The position numbers were made by a program, and so were the translations under genes. From Yponomeuta sedellus (lineage: Eukaryota > Arthropoda > Insecta > Lepidoptera > Yponomeutidae), in the NCBI GenBank assembly GCA_934045075.1, contig OW203750.1:7411910-7475909 (forward strand): a DNA stretch of 64,000 nt, read 5' to 3'. Every line of letters begins with the position of its first letter. Position 1 is the first letter of the stretch. The notes beneath the pieces are model-generated. The model searched no databases and was not told the origin of the DNA. It saw only the letters and a list, made by a program, of their open reading frames with translations. Shown piece by piece: positions 41,675 through 51,022 of this stretch.

Positions 41675-42026
41675 GGGGCCATCCATAAATTACGTCACAC
41701 GAATTTGGTCATTTTTTTACCCCTCCCCCGTCCCTGTCACAGCTGGTCACATTAGTGAGACTCCCCCCCTCCCTAGTGTGATGTCACATATTTTACAAAT
41801 TTTAAATTATTGTATTCAGACAGCAGTTCCGAAATTTGATTTATATCAAAAGTTGCAAATGTTTTGAGTATTTCGTTAATAGTGCAAAGCTCGTGTTTTA
41901 ATACGTAGATTTGGAAAAGTGATGTCACAAAATTTAGGACATCTCCCACCCCCATGTCACACAATGTCACACTTCGTCGACCCCCTCCCTCCCCCTTAAC
42001 GTGTGACGTAATTTATGGACGGTCCC
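41675..42026. mobile_element. MITE with ends GGGGCCATCCATAAATTACG, TTA duplication
   Basis: TTA lies at 41672-41674 and 42027-42029. The ends GGGGCCATCCATAAATTACG with TCACACG, and CGTGTGACGTAATTTATGGA with CGGTCCC, are inverted. This terminal sequence is widely seen in arthropod genomes (from memory). It lies in an RRM-gene intron. Confidence 0.8.
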
Positions 42027-42039
42027 TTAGCCCTAGTAT

Positions 42040-42262
42040 ACTAAGTACAACTAAATGTACTTAGTATACTAAGTACAACTAAATGACTTGTGTTATAGGT
42101 GCTAACTCGACGATAGATTTAACACAATAAATACATAGATAACATCCAAGATCCGAGACAAACTAGAAAAGTTCGTTTCCTAGTTTGACCCGGCCGGGGA
42201 TCGAACCCGAGACCTTCGGTTTTACAGTCAGGCGTACCAAACCGCTGCGCCACCGAGGCCGT
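42040..42262 (-). mobile_element. tRNA-headed SINE family S3, minus copy with small tail duplication
   Basis: Reverse order of 59928-60180. GTACTTAGTATACTAAGTAC near 42054 is a small palindromic duplication of the tail. It lies in an RRM intron, directly after the MITE at 41675. Confidence 0.78.
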
Positions 42263-42363
42263 CAAATTAATTTTCAAGTTCATTTACTATACTTGTATAC
42301 TTTTAATAAATATGGTCTGAGGATTCGCCAGATGCTAACATTATTATTTTTAAAAGCTTTGGG

Positions 42364-42621
42364 TATCTGTCCCTGCGTTCAGAGATGCGATGAAATCGAT
42401 TACAGCGCGAACCCGACCACATTTAATAGTCCCAAAGTATCTCGCAAAGTATCTGTCCCTGCGTTCAGAGATGCGATGAAATCGATTACAGCGCGAACCC
42501 GACCACATTTAATAGTCCCAAAGTATCTCGCAAAGTATCTGTCCCTGCGTTCAGAGATGCGATGAAATCGATTACAGCGCGAACCCGACCACATTTAATA
42601 GTCCCAAAGTATCTCGCACGA
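42364..42621 (+). repeat. 86-bp tandem repeat, three copies, from a MITE arm
   Basis: Unit starts TATCTGTCCCTGCGTTCAGA lie at 42364, 42450 and 42536. The units look identical. The last continues into the other arm of the MITE (TCGCACGAAATAGGGTTC) to about 42680. Confidence 0.9.
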
Positions 42622-42939
42622 AATAGGGTTCTTGTGCCTACTGCTTTTATATGGATTGGCACTGTAATCGACGCACCCTGCGTAGTAATTTCGTTTGTTG
42701 GTATATTTTTTTAAGCCTGTAAAATTGTATAATAAATAAATGATACCATTTACAAGATTATATTCATAAGTATACATAAGACTTAGCTTGAGTGACTAAA
42801 ATAAATAGGAATGCGTATGTCGTTTTGATCGCCGGTCAAAGTGTGATTTTATTGTAAGCCCTTAAGTAAATTGTAATTCTTACTTATCGTAAAAACCTGT
42901 TTCCGTTGGTGCTCCCATGACGGAGTTTCGACGTTCACT

Positions 42940-43125
42940 GGCTTCAGTCAATTACATCAGTCTGTTTAGACTGACTGCAGACCGAGTGTCTATTCAGTGG
43001 ACTGGTGGACCAGACTGACGGATATTCGAATATTTTGGTTTCTCATCAGTCTGGCATCAATCCGAGCTCGATCAAAGTCACGGACTGAACTGACGCCAGA
43101 CTAAAAGTGTAAACTCAGTCTTATA
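42940..43125. mobile_element. MITE with GTCTGGCATCAATCCGAGCT core
   Basis: Shares TGTCTATTCAGTGGACT, GTCTGGCATCAATCCGAGCT and GACTGAACTGACGCCAGACT with 55498-55690 and partly with 55768-55855. Ends resemble TTCACT/AGTGTAAACT. No coding capacity. Confidence 0.6.
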
Positions 43126-43143
43126 AATACATTAAGTTACAGT

Positions 43144-43348
43144 CTGTTAGCTTTTAGATTATAACTCGGGCTCTAGAGTAGGCTTCGGTTTTCGCCGAAA
43201 GCGCACGAGTGTATAATGCTATTTCCTGCTCTGTATAAAACTTCTCTTCACTATTTTGAAAAATTATGTGAAGTGTCATATTAGTTCCGATATTTCTATT
43301 ACACGAATATATCCGATAGTAGCCGAGGTATATTCTAAAAGCTATCAG
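43144..43348. mobile_element. MITE (TIR CTGTTAGCTTTTAGA), 205 bp, in RRM intron
   Basis: Ends CTGTTAGCTTTTAGATTATA and TATTCTAAAAGCTATCAG, with the central GGCTTCGGTTTTCGCCGAAA shared with 10275-11055. It directly follows another MITE (42940-43125). Confidence 0.75.
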
Positions 43349-43359
43349 ACAGTACGTAA

Positions 43360-43885
43360 ACCTGAATACCTGGGTCACTGGGTCACTGAAGACCTGAAGA
43401 CAACCTGGACATAGAGAGGGAACGTAGGGCGTTGGCAGTCCGATGCAACATGTTGGCCCGTAGATTTGCTCGTTGCTCGAAGGAGGTAAAAATTACATTA
43501 TTTAAGGCATACTGCCAGTCTTTTTACACTTGCAATCTATGGATCAGCTACACGCAGAAGACTATCAACGCCCTGCGCGTTCAATACAATAATGGTCTGA
43601 GAATGTTGTTGGGGCTGCCTAGGTACTGCAGCGCTTCAGGTATGTTTGCAGAGACGCGGACAAATGGTTTTCACGCGATACTCAGGAACAGAACAGCCTC
43701 TTTGTTGCGCAGGGTGCGTGACAGCTCCAACGGCATTCATCTTACCATATCGGATAAGCTTGACTGTCCTATCTTGTCCTATGTCTCACACCAATTGTAT
43801 TTTTAATGTCCAAATTATTTTATGTTCACTAACATAGATTAAGCTCATACTAATAACGATGGATCATTGGTCTGAAATAAACGTA
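43360..43885 (+). mobile_element. 5'-truncated LINE ORF2 C-terminus in RRM intron
   Basis: The frame contains LARRFARCSKEVKITLFKAY, QSFYTCNLWI and NNGLRMLLGLPRYCSASGMF, a CR1/L2-like reverse transcriptase thumb and C-terminal part. It ends near ATAAACG and a TATTATTATT tail. There is a frame break at its start. Confidence 0.78.
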
Positions 43886-44104
43886 TATTATTATTGTAAA
43901 CGCACGCCTGTATCCCGGAGGTGTGACGGACGTATTTCGCGTAATGAACAGCGTATGTGGGTGTAAATGACGTCCCAGGCTGTCAATGTATTAGCAAAGG
44001 GGAAAAAAACACTCTCGAAACCTGCATGCGTGAATGGGGAGGAAAACGCAAAGCTGATTCCAGTCCAGATGTCGCCACCGGCGAGTAGGCCCAATACGCC
44101 GCCA

Positions 44105-44351
44105 TTAGCTTGTTGATATTCTTGTTGAGTTTTCTTTCTTAATATTTACTAACATAATGTACTCCATGATGACCGCGCCGCAGCTAAAAGAAGAGTTAAG
44201 AAAACGGAAAGCTTCTGTTGTTGGTAAAGAAGCTGTTTTGAGAGGCTGTCCAATTCTTCTCATGGCATTTTCCCACAACTTTCTTCTTTTAGGATCCTTG
44301 GGAAACATGAATGCCTTTATTCTTACAACCACATGCAGCACAGTTCGTCAT
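44105..44351 (-). pseudogene. THAP-domain fragment (minus), transposon-derived
   Basis: From ATG at 44349-44351 on the minus strand: MTNCAACGCKNKG, then a frame break, then FPKDPKRRKLWENAMRR. The C-x2-C start and the FPKDP--R--W---MRR helix region are the N-terminal half of a THAP zinc finger, the DNA-binding domain of P-element-type transposases. The second half (C-x2-H) is missing. Confidence 0.65.
44157..44252 (+). pseudogene. SAP-domain fragment (plus), transposon-derived
   Basis: ATG codons at 44157 and 44166 open MTAPQLKEELRKRKASVVGK, a SAP motif (helix-turn-helix DNA-binding segment) as found at the N-terminus of several insect transposon-borne proteins. The frame is lost after VGKEAVLRG. 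It runs toward the THAP fragment on the opposite strand, the two meeting near 44250. Confidence 0.6.
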
Positions 44352-44456
44352 TTTGTTGACTATAAATAAACAAAAAAAAAATGTATGGCGTTTGACAGCT
44401 TTGACAGTTTATTTAGGCCTAAATAAAATAAAAATAATAAACGCCTGTCCATACAG

Positions 44457-44608
44457 CAAAAACAGAGCAACCAGCAAGGCAGCGCTAGGAGGAAGAAGGT
44501 GACGAACAAAAACTACGAGAGGCAGTCGCATCGGCAGCAGGAGACCTCTCGAGACCAAGACTTCTTCAACGACAACGTCAGCGTTTCCAGCAGCAGACAA
44601 CGTTCCAG
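44457..44608 (+). CDS. RRM gene, basic Gln/Arg-rich exon
   Basis: Acceptor CATACAG ends at 44456 and donor GTGACC starts at 44609. It enters in phase 0, as the previous exon leaves, and exits in phase 2. The peptide begins QKQSNQQGSARRKKVTNKNY and ends RDQDFFNDNVSVSSSRQRS. It is a low-complexity basic tail after the RRM. The polypyrimidine tract is weak and the donor is non-consensus beyond GTGA. The full-length LINE at about 44.9-50.15 kb sits in the next intron, same strand, only some 290 bp downstream. Confidence 0.72.
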
Positions 44609-45019
44609 GTGACCATTGCAAAGTTATATGCGCGATTATTTATTAGGTAAAACGTTATGTACGTTACACATACACAACCTCACGCCTGTGTCCCAGAGGG
44701 GTAGGCAGAGATCAGGGACTGCCACTTGCCACGATCCTGACAGAAAAAAAGTAAAAAGTACCCGTAACCGGCGTACGTGCATGCAACGACTTATGAACGT
44801 TGATGAAGCGAAGGTAAAACGTAATTAATTACGATACGCTCACTAACGTAGTCTGTGGTGGAGATTTTACATGGAGACAGTTTTTTTTTTTTTTTTGGCG
44901 GGCTTTTGAAGAGGATAGGCGCGTTTTTTGAAAATTTCTCAAAAATATTTCTGAAAATTGTTAAAACTCGATAAACTTACGCTAAAAGTATTTAAAACAT
45001 CGTCGTTAGGTTCGGCGAG

Positions 45020-46186
45020 ATGAAAGATCGCCCGGGGGCAAAGCCCCTTGGGCTTTCCGAGGATGAACCTCCTCCCAAATTAAAGAGGGGGCGAACTGAG
45101 GACCATGGACGCGAACATCACGGCGAGCAGCAGCAGGATGATGGATTCAAGCCATATCTGAAACCAGGTTACAGGCGGCTGTACGCGGAAAATTTGGTGA
45201 GCGATGAATTCATTGTCTTTGTTGAATCCGAAAATGGCAGAATTGGTAATAAAAACCCTGACCAGCTAAACACGATCTTCAAAAATGACGTCAAGGGCGT
45301 GGTGGGCATCAAGCGCATCAATGCTAATAAAATTGGTGTGTGCTTTGGACAAGCTTCCAATGCGAACAACTTCCTGACGAATGACGAACTGCTGAAGAAA
45401 CAGGGCTTTAGAGCCTATATTCCCGCGAGGTCTGTAGAGACTATTGGGGTCCTTCGCTTCGTTCCAACAAGTATCACGAATGAAGAACTGTTTAAGAAAC
45501 TTGCAGCAGAATTTGAAATTGTAGGCGTAAGGCGTTTTACCCGCAAGGTCAACGGAGAAATTGTTCCGTACAGTTCAGTGTCTGTGACTTTCTTGTCACA
45601 GACACTACCGGAGTATGTATACCTAGATCTGTATAGATTTAAGGTCAATGAGTACAGAGCACCACTTCTGCAGTGCTTTAAGTGCTTCAGATTTAACCAT
45701 GGAGCGAAGTTCTGTAAAGGACTGCAGAAGTGCTCTATCTGCTCTGGTGAGCACCACTTCACAAAATGCGACAAAGAGGATGAATTGAAATGTATCAACT
45801 GCCAAGGGCCTCACTTGGCAATTTCCAGAGACTGTCCAGTTAAAAAAAACAAGTTAGAAGAACATGTTAATAGGACTAACTATGCAAAAATTGCTGCTTC
45901 AGCCAAAAAACAAGACAATATTGTCAAAAACTACAACTCGAACTTCCCTCCACTGAAAGCCAAGCCTTCGCCAATGATTGCTAGGGCTCCCACAAAACCC
46001 ATAGTAACAGAACCTCCACAACTTGTGATCTCAAATTCAAATTTAGTCAAAGAAATAGTCAAGAGCGACTTCATCTTAAATGGTTTGGTAGGAGCTTTGG
46101 TAACATTGGCGAATGGTAATTTGCCCAAAATCAATGCTTCCATTGTGCAGGAAGTGTTGATTAAATCACTACAGAATAATGGATAA
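45020..46186 (+). CDS. LINE ORF1: RNA-binding gag-like protein, 388 aa
   Basis: ATG at 45020 (context GCGAGATGA). The protein has a charged N-terminus and a central region with EFEIVGVRRFTRKVNGE, an RRM-like gag core. Three zinc knuckles then lie at roughly residues 215-275: CFKCFRFNHGAKFC, CSICSGEHHFTKC and CINCQGPHLAISRDC. This is the triple-CCHC layout of I- and Jockey-type ORF1 proteins that coat the LINE RNA. The frame is intact. The stop TAA overlaps the ORF2 start (ATGGATAA), suggesting termination-reinitiation of translation. Confidence 0.88.
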   Translation: MKDRPGAKPLGLSEDEPPPKLKRGRTEDHGREHHGEQQQDDGFKPYLKPGYRRLYAENLVSDEFIVFVESENGRIGNKNPDQLNTIFKNDVKGVVGIKRINANKIGVCFGQASNANNFLTNDELLKKQGFRAYIPARSVETIGVLRFVPTSITNEELFKKLAAEFEIVGVRRFTRKVNGEIVPYSSVSVTFLSQTLPEYVYLDLYRFKVNEYRAPLLQCFKCFRFNHGAKFCKGLQKCSICSGEHHFTKCDKEDELKCINCQGPHLAISRDCPVKKNKLEEHVNRTNYAKIAASAKKQDNIVKNYNSNFPPLKAKPSPMIARAPTKPIVTEPPQLVISNSNLVKEIVKSDFILNGLVGALVTLANGNLPKINASIVQEVLIKSLQNNG

Positions 46187-49100
46187 ATCATTTATTACAA
46201 TAGTACAGTTTAATGTAGAAGGAGTTATTAACAAGAAGCCATTATTAATTTCATTTTTATTAAATAATGATGTAGACGTTTGTCTTTTAAATGAGACTTG
46301 GCTTAGGAACAATAGCACTTTTAATATTCCTAATTACAATATAATTCGACAAGACGGGAAAGATGGACGAGGAGGTGTAGCAATTTTAATTAAATCCAAT
46401 TTGAAATTCTCTACTGTCTCTGTTCCTTTTTACAATTTTATGCATTCTGCTGCAATAATCTTACAAACCAATGCTGGTAATTTATCAATTCTCTGTAGTT
46501 ATATACCGCCTCCTAATGATAACCGTAGATTTCAGTGCAGAAGACTCAAACAGATTTTGAATATGTTACCGAAACCAATGCTTTTTTCGGGCGATCTCAA
46601 CGCTCATCACGTCGCTTTTGGGTGTTTGAGGTCTAACTCTCGCGGTAATGAGATCTATAACACACTCGATGAGTATGATCTATGTATATTAAACACTGGT
46701 TTTCCTACCACTGTAGGTAGTCCTTCTAAAATGCCTTCTGCAATTGATATTTCTTCTGTCAGTCCTTCTGTTGCTCCTCTTTGCGAGTGGACAGTTCATG
46801 ATGATGCGATGGGCAGCTATCATTTTCCAACAGTTATAACAATTCACACCACAATTCATAAATACGATATTGGTAATTCCGCTGATCGATATCTTTATAA
46901 TAAAGCAGATTGGCAGGCTTATGCATCTGAAACAGAGAGAATATTAGGGCAATTTAATATAGACAGTAGTAACCCAGTCAAAACTTACAATGATTTTTGC
47001 GAAGAACTTAATCAGATTAAAGATGTCACTATTCCAAAGCTAAGGAAAACTAATAGCATTGTCATTAAAAAGCCTGTTCCTTGGTGGGACAATGAATGCT
47101 CAGATGCTGTTAATAAAAGTAAAGAAGCTCTAAATATGTATAGAAGTAATGGTAATATGTCGAGTTACATTGAATATAAAAAATTAAATGCTTTTAAAAA
47201 AAGATTATTAAAAGAAAAGAAGAAATACGGATGGACTAAATTAGTTGAATCTTTTAACAGGTATACACCTATAAGCACTATTTGGAATTACATCAAAAGA
47301 TTCAAACGTGTAACATTACCCAAAATGCCCAAAAACGACGAATGGATTCCAGCCTTCATTGATAAATATGCTCCACCGTCTCCTCCTGAAAAAAACATAG
47401 ACATAAACTCATTAAATGAAATCTTTAATAACACAGGGAATAGTAATTGTGCTCATCTTTCAGAACCATTTTCCTTTGCAGAATTCACATTTGCTATCAA
47501 ATATAGAAAAGATACAACCCCAGGATTAGATGACATTCCTTACAAGCTTATTAGGAACATGCATGTTGATGCCCAAAAATCGTTATTGGAAATGTACAAT
47601 GTATTGTGGATGACTCAGTCCATTCCTGAAGCTTGGAAAACACAATGCGTTATTCCTATATTGAAACCAGACAAGTCTAGTGATGACTTTAATTCATATA
47701 GACCAATTTCTTTATCCTCATGTGTAGGTAAATTGTTTGAGTTTATGCTTAAAACCAGATTAGACCATTACGTAGAGCAGAATAAAATCTTACCAGAGCA
47801 GCAATTCGGCTTCAGGAAGGGTCGTAGTGCTACAGAGAGCTTTACTTCACTCATCTCTGACATCAGGAATTCCTTTCACAGCCAATCAGCCACCGTATGT
47901 GCATTTCTTGATGTACAGGGAGCTTTTGATAATGTTGATCCATCTGTATTGGCAGGAATTTTATCAGAGATTGGTATGCCAGGACATGTCTGTAAATGGA
48001 TATTTCATTTTCTTTATGATAGGACTATGTATGTTAAATTTAACAACATACTACACGGACCAGGACAAGTTTTTAAAGGTACTATGCAAGGAGCAACCAT
48101 ATCCCCTTTATTGTACAATATTTATACATCTCAGATAAATAAATATCTGACCCAGATTGGAGTTCAATTCCTGCAGTATGCAGATGATTTGTTAATATAC
48201 TCTGTACATAAGGATGTAAATATAGCTGTAAATAATTTAAATTTAGCCCTCTCTCAAGTGCATAATTATTATTTTAATAAGCTCAAATTGGTTATAAATC
48301 CATTAAAGAGTGGAGCTATGCTTTTCTCCAAAAGGCTTTCTCCTTGTAATAGTTTGGTAGAATACAATAATCTCCCTATACCTTGGTTGAAAGAAAAGAA
48401 GTTTCTTGGTATATTGCTGGATCATAGGCTAACATTTGAATCTCACATAAATTATATCATCAAAAACGCCTCCAAAGCCCTTAATATACTTCGGTCTCTG
48501 GCAGGAGTACATTGGGGGTCTGACCCAAAAATATTATCTATGTTATATAAGAGCATTATGCGCAGCCATTTCGATTATAGCTCAATTGCTTATATGGGGG
48601 CAAGCCTTGCTTTGCTGAAGAAATTAGAAGTTATTCAGAATAAAGCTTTGAGAATTATTACAGGGGCTATGTGCTCTACTCCAATTAATGCAATGCAATG
48701 TGAGGCTTGCATTCCCCCTTTACATCTTAGACGTCTACAGCTAGCTGAAAGGTTCTGTTTGAAAATGTTAACTAAAAATAATAGAGTTGTCTTAGATCAC
48801 ATTTTACCAATGCATGCCACTGAATTGGGCAATTCAGTGGCTCCTTATGCAAATTTTAATCAGATATTAAATGGTAACATACCAACCTTATTAAGAATAG
48901 TTTTACATTTGAATGATTTAACAAAAAATTTGCATCAGGATAATTTGTGGCCCCTCTATAGGATGGATCTCGATATTCTATTGAAAAATAATTTTGTACA
49001 TAAACCATGCATTACGAACCAACAAGATTTACTTGCTTTCCTGGAAAATAATCATCTGTATTCCATCTATACTGATGGCTCTAAAACAGTTGATAGGGTA

Positions 49101-49940
49101 AACTCAGCATTTTTTGACCCTCAGTTAAAGAAAACTAAATGTTTTAAAATTGATACTAGATGTAGCATTTTTACCGCCGAAGCTTATGCTATCCATCAAG
49201 CTTTAATTTACGTTCAAAATATTGATACTTGTAATATAATTATATTTACTGACTCACTCAGTGTATTATTAGCTTTAGAAGGTAACTGCCTTCGTTATAA
49301 TGTAAATTATCTCATCTATAATATAAAGAATTTGTTAAATAGTTTGTTAGTTAGTGGTAAGGCAGTTAAGTTAATGTGGGTACCTGCTCACCGGGGTATC
49401 ACTGGAAATGAAGTCGTCGATCGAGCTGCAAATCTGGACCCTGACGAGGATCACTCTACAGACCTCAAATTGCCATTTACTGATCTCCATGTTCATCTGA
49501 ATGAGAATCTGAAAGCAATATGGTGCAACTACTGGAATGAGATCAGTAAAGAGAAAGGAAGCTGGTATAGAGACATCCAAGGAAGCCCGCCCGCCCAACC
49601 TTGGTACCATCGGAAAAAAGACATAAACTGCCGGAAATACATAACCACCCTAAACAGAATGAGATTCGGCCACTGCCAAACCCAAGCTCACCTTTATAGA
49701 CTCAGCCTAGCCCAAGATTCGAACTGCATTTACTGTGGAACTGAAAACGCCGACCTAAACCATCTCGTGCTCAACTGTCAAGAATTTAAATTGCACAGAT
49801 TAATACTTATCACGGAACTTGACACAATCAGCTGCGAAACGGGTGTCCCTACACCAACTCTTCTTCCAAATCTACTTAGCAATCCTACCTTTTTCGCCCC
49901 CTTATATAAATTCATTATGAACAGTGGAATAAAAATTTAA
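46179..49940 (+). CDS. LINE ORF2: endonuclease, reverse transcriptase, RNase H, 1253 aa
   Basis: This is an uninterrupted 1253-residue polyprotein. The APE-type endonuclease (about 5-230) has QFNVEG, CLLNETWL and SGDLNAHH, but its last catalytic box reads GSYHFP at residues 212-217, where SDH is expected. The reverse transcriptase (about 470-740) has EQQFGFRKGRSATE, CAFLDVQGAFDNVD and catalytic YADD at 667-670. RNase H (about 960-1095) has YTDGSKT (Asp 966), TAEAYAIHQAL, IFTDSLSVL and GNEVVDRAA. A terminal finger reads CIYCGTENADLNHLVLNC. The copy looks recent, but its endonuclease may be impaired. Confidence 0.92.
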   Translation: MDKSFITIVQFNVEGVINKKPLLISFLLNNDVDVCLLNETWLRNNSTFNIPNYNIIRQDGKDGRGGVAILIKSNLKFSTVSVPFYNFMHSAAIILQTNAGNLSILCSYIPPPNDNRRFQCRRLKQILNMLPKPMLFSGDLNAHHVAFGCLRSNSRGNEIYNTLDEYDLCILNTGFPTTVGSPSKMPSAIDISSVSPSVAPLCEWTVHDDAMGSYHFPTVITIHTTIHKYDIGNSADRYLYNKADWQAYASETERILGQFNIDSSNPVKTYNDFCEELNQIKDVTIPKLRKTNSIVIKKPVPWWDNECSDAVNKSKEALNMYRSNGNMSSYIEYKKLNAFKKRLLKEKKKYGWTKLVESFNRYTPISTIWNYIKRFKRVTLPKMPKNDEWIPAFIDKYAPPSPPEKNIDINSLNEIFNNTGNSNCAHLSEPFSFAEFTFAIKYRKDTTPGLDDIPYKLIRNMHVDAQKSLLEMYNVLWMTQSIPEAWKTQCVIPILKPDKSSDDFNSYRPISLSSCVGKLFEFMLKTRLDHYVEQNKILPEQQFGFRKGRSATESFTSLISDIRNSFHSQSATVCAFLDVQGAFDNVDPSVLAGILSEIGMPGHVCKWIFHFLYDRTMYVKFNNILHGPGQVFKGTMQGATISPLLYNIYTSQINKYLTQIGVQFLQYADDLLIYSVHKDVNIAVNNLNLALSQVHNYYFNKLKLVINPLKSGAMLFSKRLSPCNSLVEYNNLPIPWLKEKKFLGILLDHRLTFESHINYIIKNASKALNILRSLAGVHWGSDPKILSMLYKSIMRSHFDYSSIAYMGASLALLKKLEVIQNKALRIITGAMCSTPINAMQCEACIPPLHLRRLQLAERFCLKMLTKNNRVVLDHILPMHATELGNSVAPYANFNQILNGNIPTLLRIVLHLNDLTKNLHQDNLWPLYRMDLDILLKNNFVHKPCITNQQDLLAFLENNHLYSIYTDGSKTVDRVNSAFFDPQLKKTKCFKIDTRCSIFTAEAYAIHQALIYVQNIDTCNIIIFTDSLSVLLALEGNCLRYNVNYLIYNIKNLLNSLLVSGKAVKLMWVPAHRGITGNEVVDRAANLDPDEDHSTDLKLPFTDLHVHLNENLKAIWCNYWNEISKEKGSWYRDIQGSPPAQPWYHRKKDINCRKYITTLNRMRFGHCQTQAHLYRLSLAQDSNCIYCGTENADLNHLVLNCQEFKLHRLILITELDTISCETGVPTPTLLPNLLSNPTFFAPLYKFIMNSGIKI

Positions 49941-50899
49941 AGTGACTGGAAAAACTGAACATTATAGTGAAGTGATACGGAAGTGATAAGTGCTCTTATC
50001 TGAAAACTAATACTATAAAAAACTAATACAATACTCAAGGCTCAAAAGGACACGGATCCAGGGCCGTAAAACCCTTTTTTAAAAAAAAAAAAAACGGTCC
50101 GGACGTCTCCGCCTCTTTCGCCGCCTCTTACTGTGGAAACGTGAAAAAAAAAATGGGACCCTGCAATGGGCCTGGCACATGTCCTTGGCCAGTTTTGATC
50201 TTGGCTGTTTGTAACGTTACTTATTCAAGCTTCCATTCTCAGAACAATAACTAAAGCTTTAGGCTCTTACTAATAAATACCGTATAAGCCTGGTATAGTT
50301 ACACAGTGTTTTGTTCACGTCATTTTAGTGTAATTTTCAGTTTGAAGGAAAGAGACAAAAAACTGCATAGACAATACTTACACCAAGTTTATTAGGCTGT
50401 TACAGCATCGCAACGGTTTATGAGCGGTGACCTTGAATGCGCACTGCGCAGAACTCACTTCAGGTCTCTTTGGCTGAGGGTCTGAGGCGCGACGCGGGGA
50501 GGTAGCGCGCCACGCGGCGCCAACGCATTCTATTGGTTAGTTCAGTCGCTCCCGCGCCTCATTCACACGTCTCGCGTCCCAGAAGTACAGTTGCGCACAC
50601 AAACTTTTTGACGATTATTTGTTTTGTTGATTTTTCTGTTCGTTTTCGTTGTTTATAATTGACATGAATTGACACAGCTAGACCTTAGGAGTAAAAATTA
50701 TGCTCTTGAAGCCCATTTTCTCATTTCTAACAATGTGTCGGTTGATCTGTTCTTAACGTAGTCCATTTTATACATAGAAACACCCAGACTCAATACGTAT
50801 ACACTTGAAAATAGATCTTCAGCTTAGTAAGCATAATTACTACCATTGAGCTTTCGGGTCATTATATTACATTTAAATCGCAAAATTGACTAAGAAACC

Positions 50900-51020
50900 T
50901 TGGCAGTAGGCCTTTTAGTACTTATTATAAAATTCTGGGTATAAGGTTTTAGTACGCGAGTGTATACCTGCGCAAATACCCCCACCACTTTTGTCGAGCG
51001 CTCATTAAAACCGTTGCGAC
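50900..51020. other. AT-rich intronic sequence, nothing recognised
   Basis: I see no ORF, splice pair or repeat arm here. The adjoining 50160-50900 contains GC-rich GCGCGCCACGCGGCGCC at about 50507 but no coding frame. Confidence 0.4.
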
Positions 51021-51022
51021 AC

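Larger units (their letters stand above)
44897..50153 (+). mobile_element. full-length non-LTR retrotransposon (LINE), I-clade-like
   Basis: It has a 5' leader of about 120 bp, ORF1 (45020-46186), ORF2 (46179-49940) overlapping by eight bases, and a 3' UTR with two A-runs at about 50081-50094 and 50144-50153. A T16 run precedes the 5' end. Endonuclease, reverse transcriptase, RNase H and a terminal CCHC finger in ORF2 fit the I superfamily rather than Jockey or RTE. No clear target-site duplication was found, so the termini are approximate. It is inserted sense-wise in an intron of the RRM gene. Confidence 0.85.

Noticed and set aside
47827..48138. 103-residue ORF inside LINE ORF2
   Set aside because: Alternative frame of the reverse transcriptase region; no motif.
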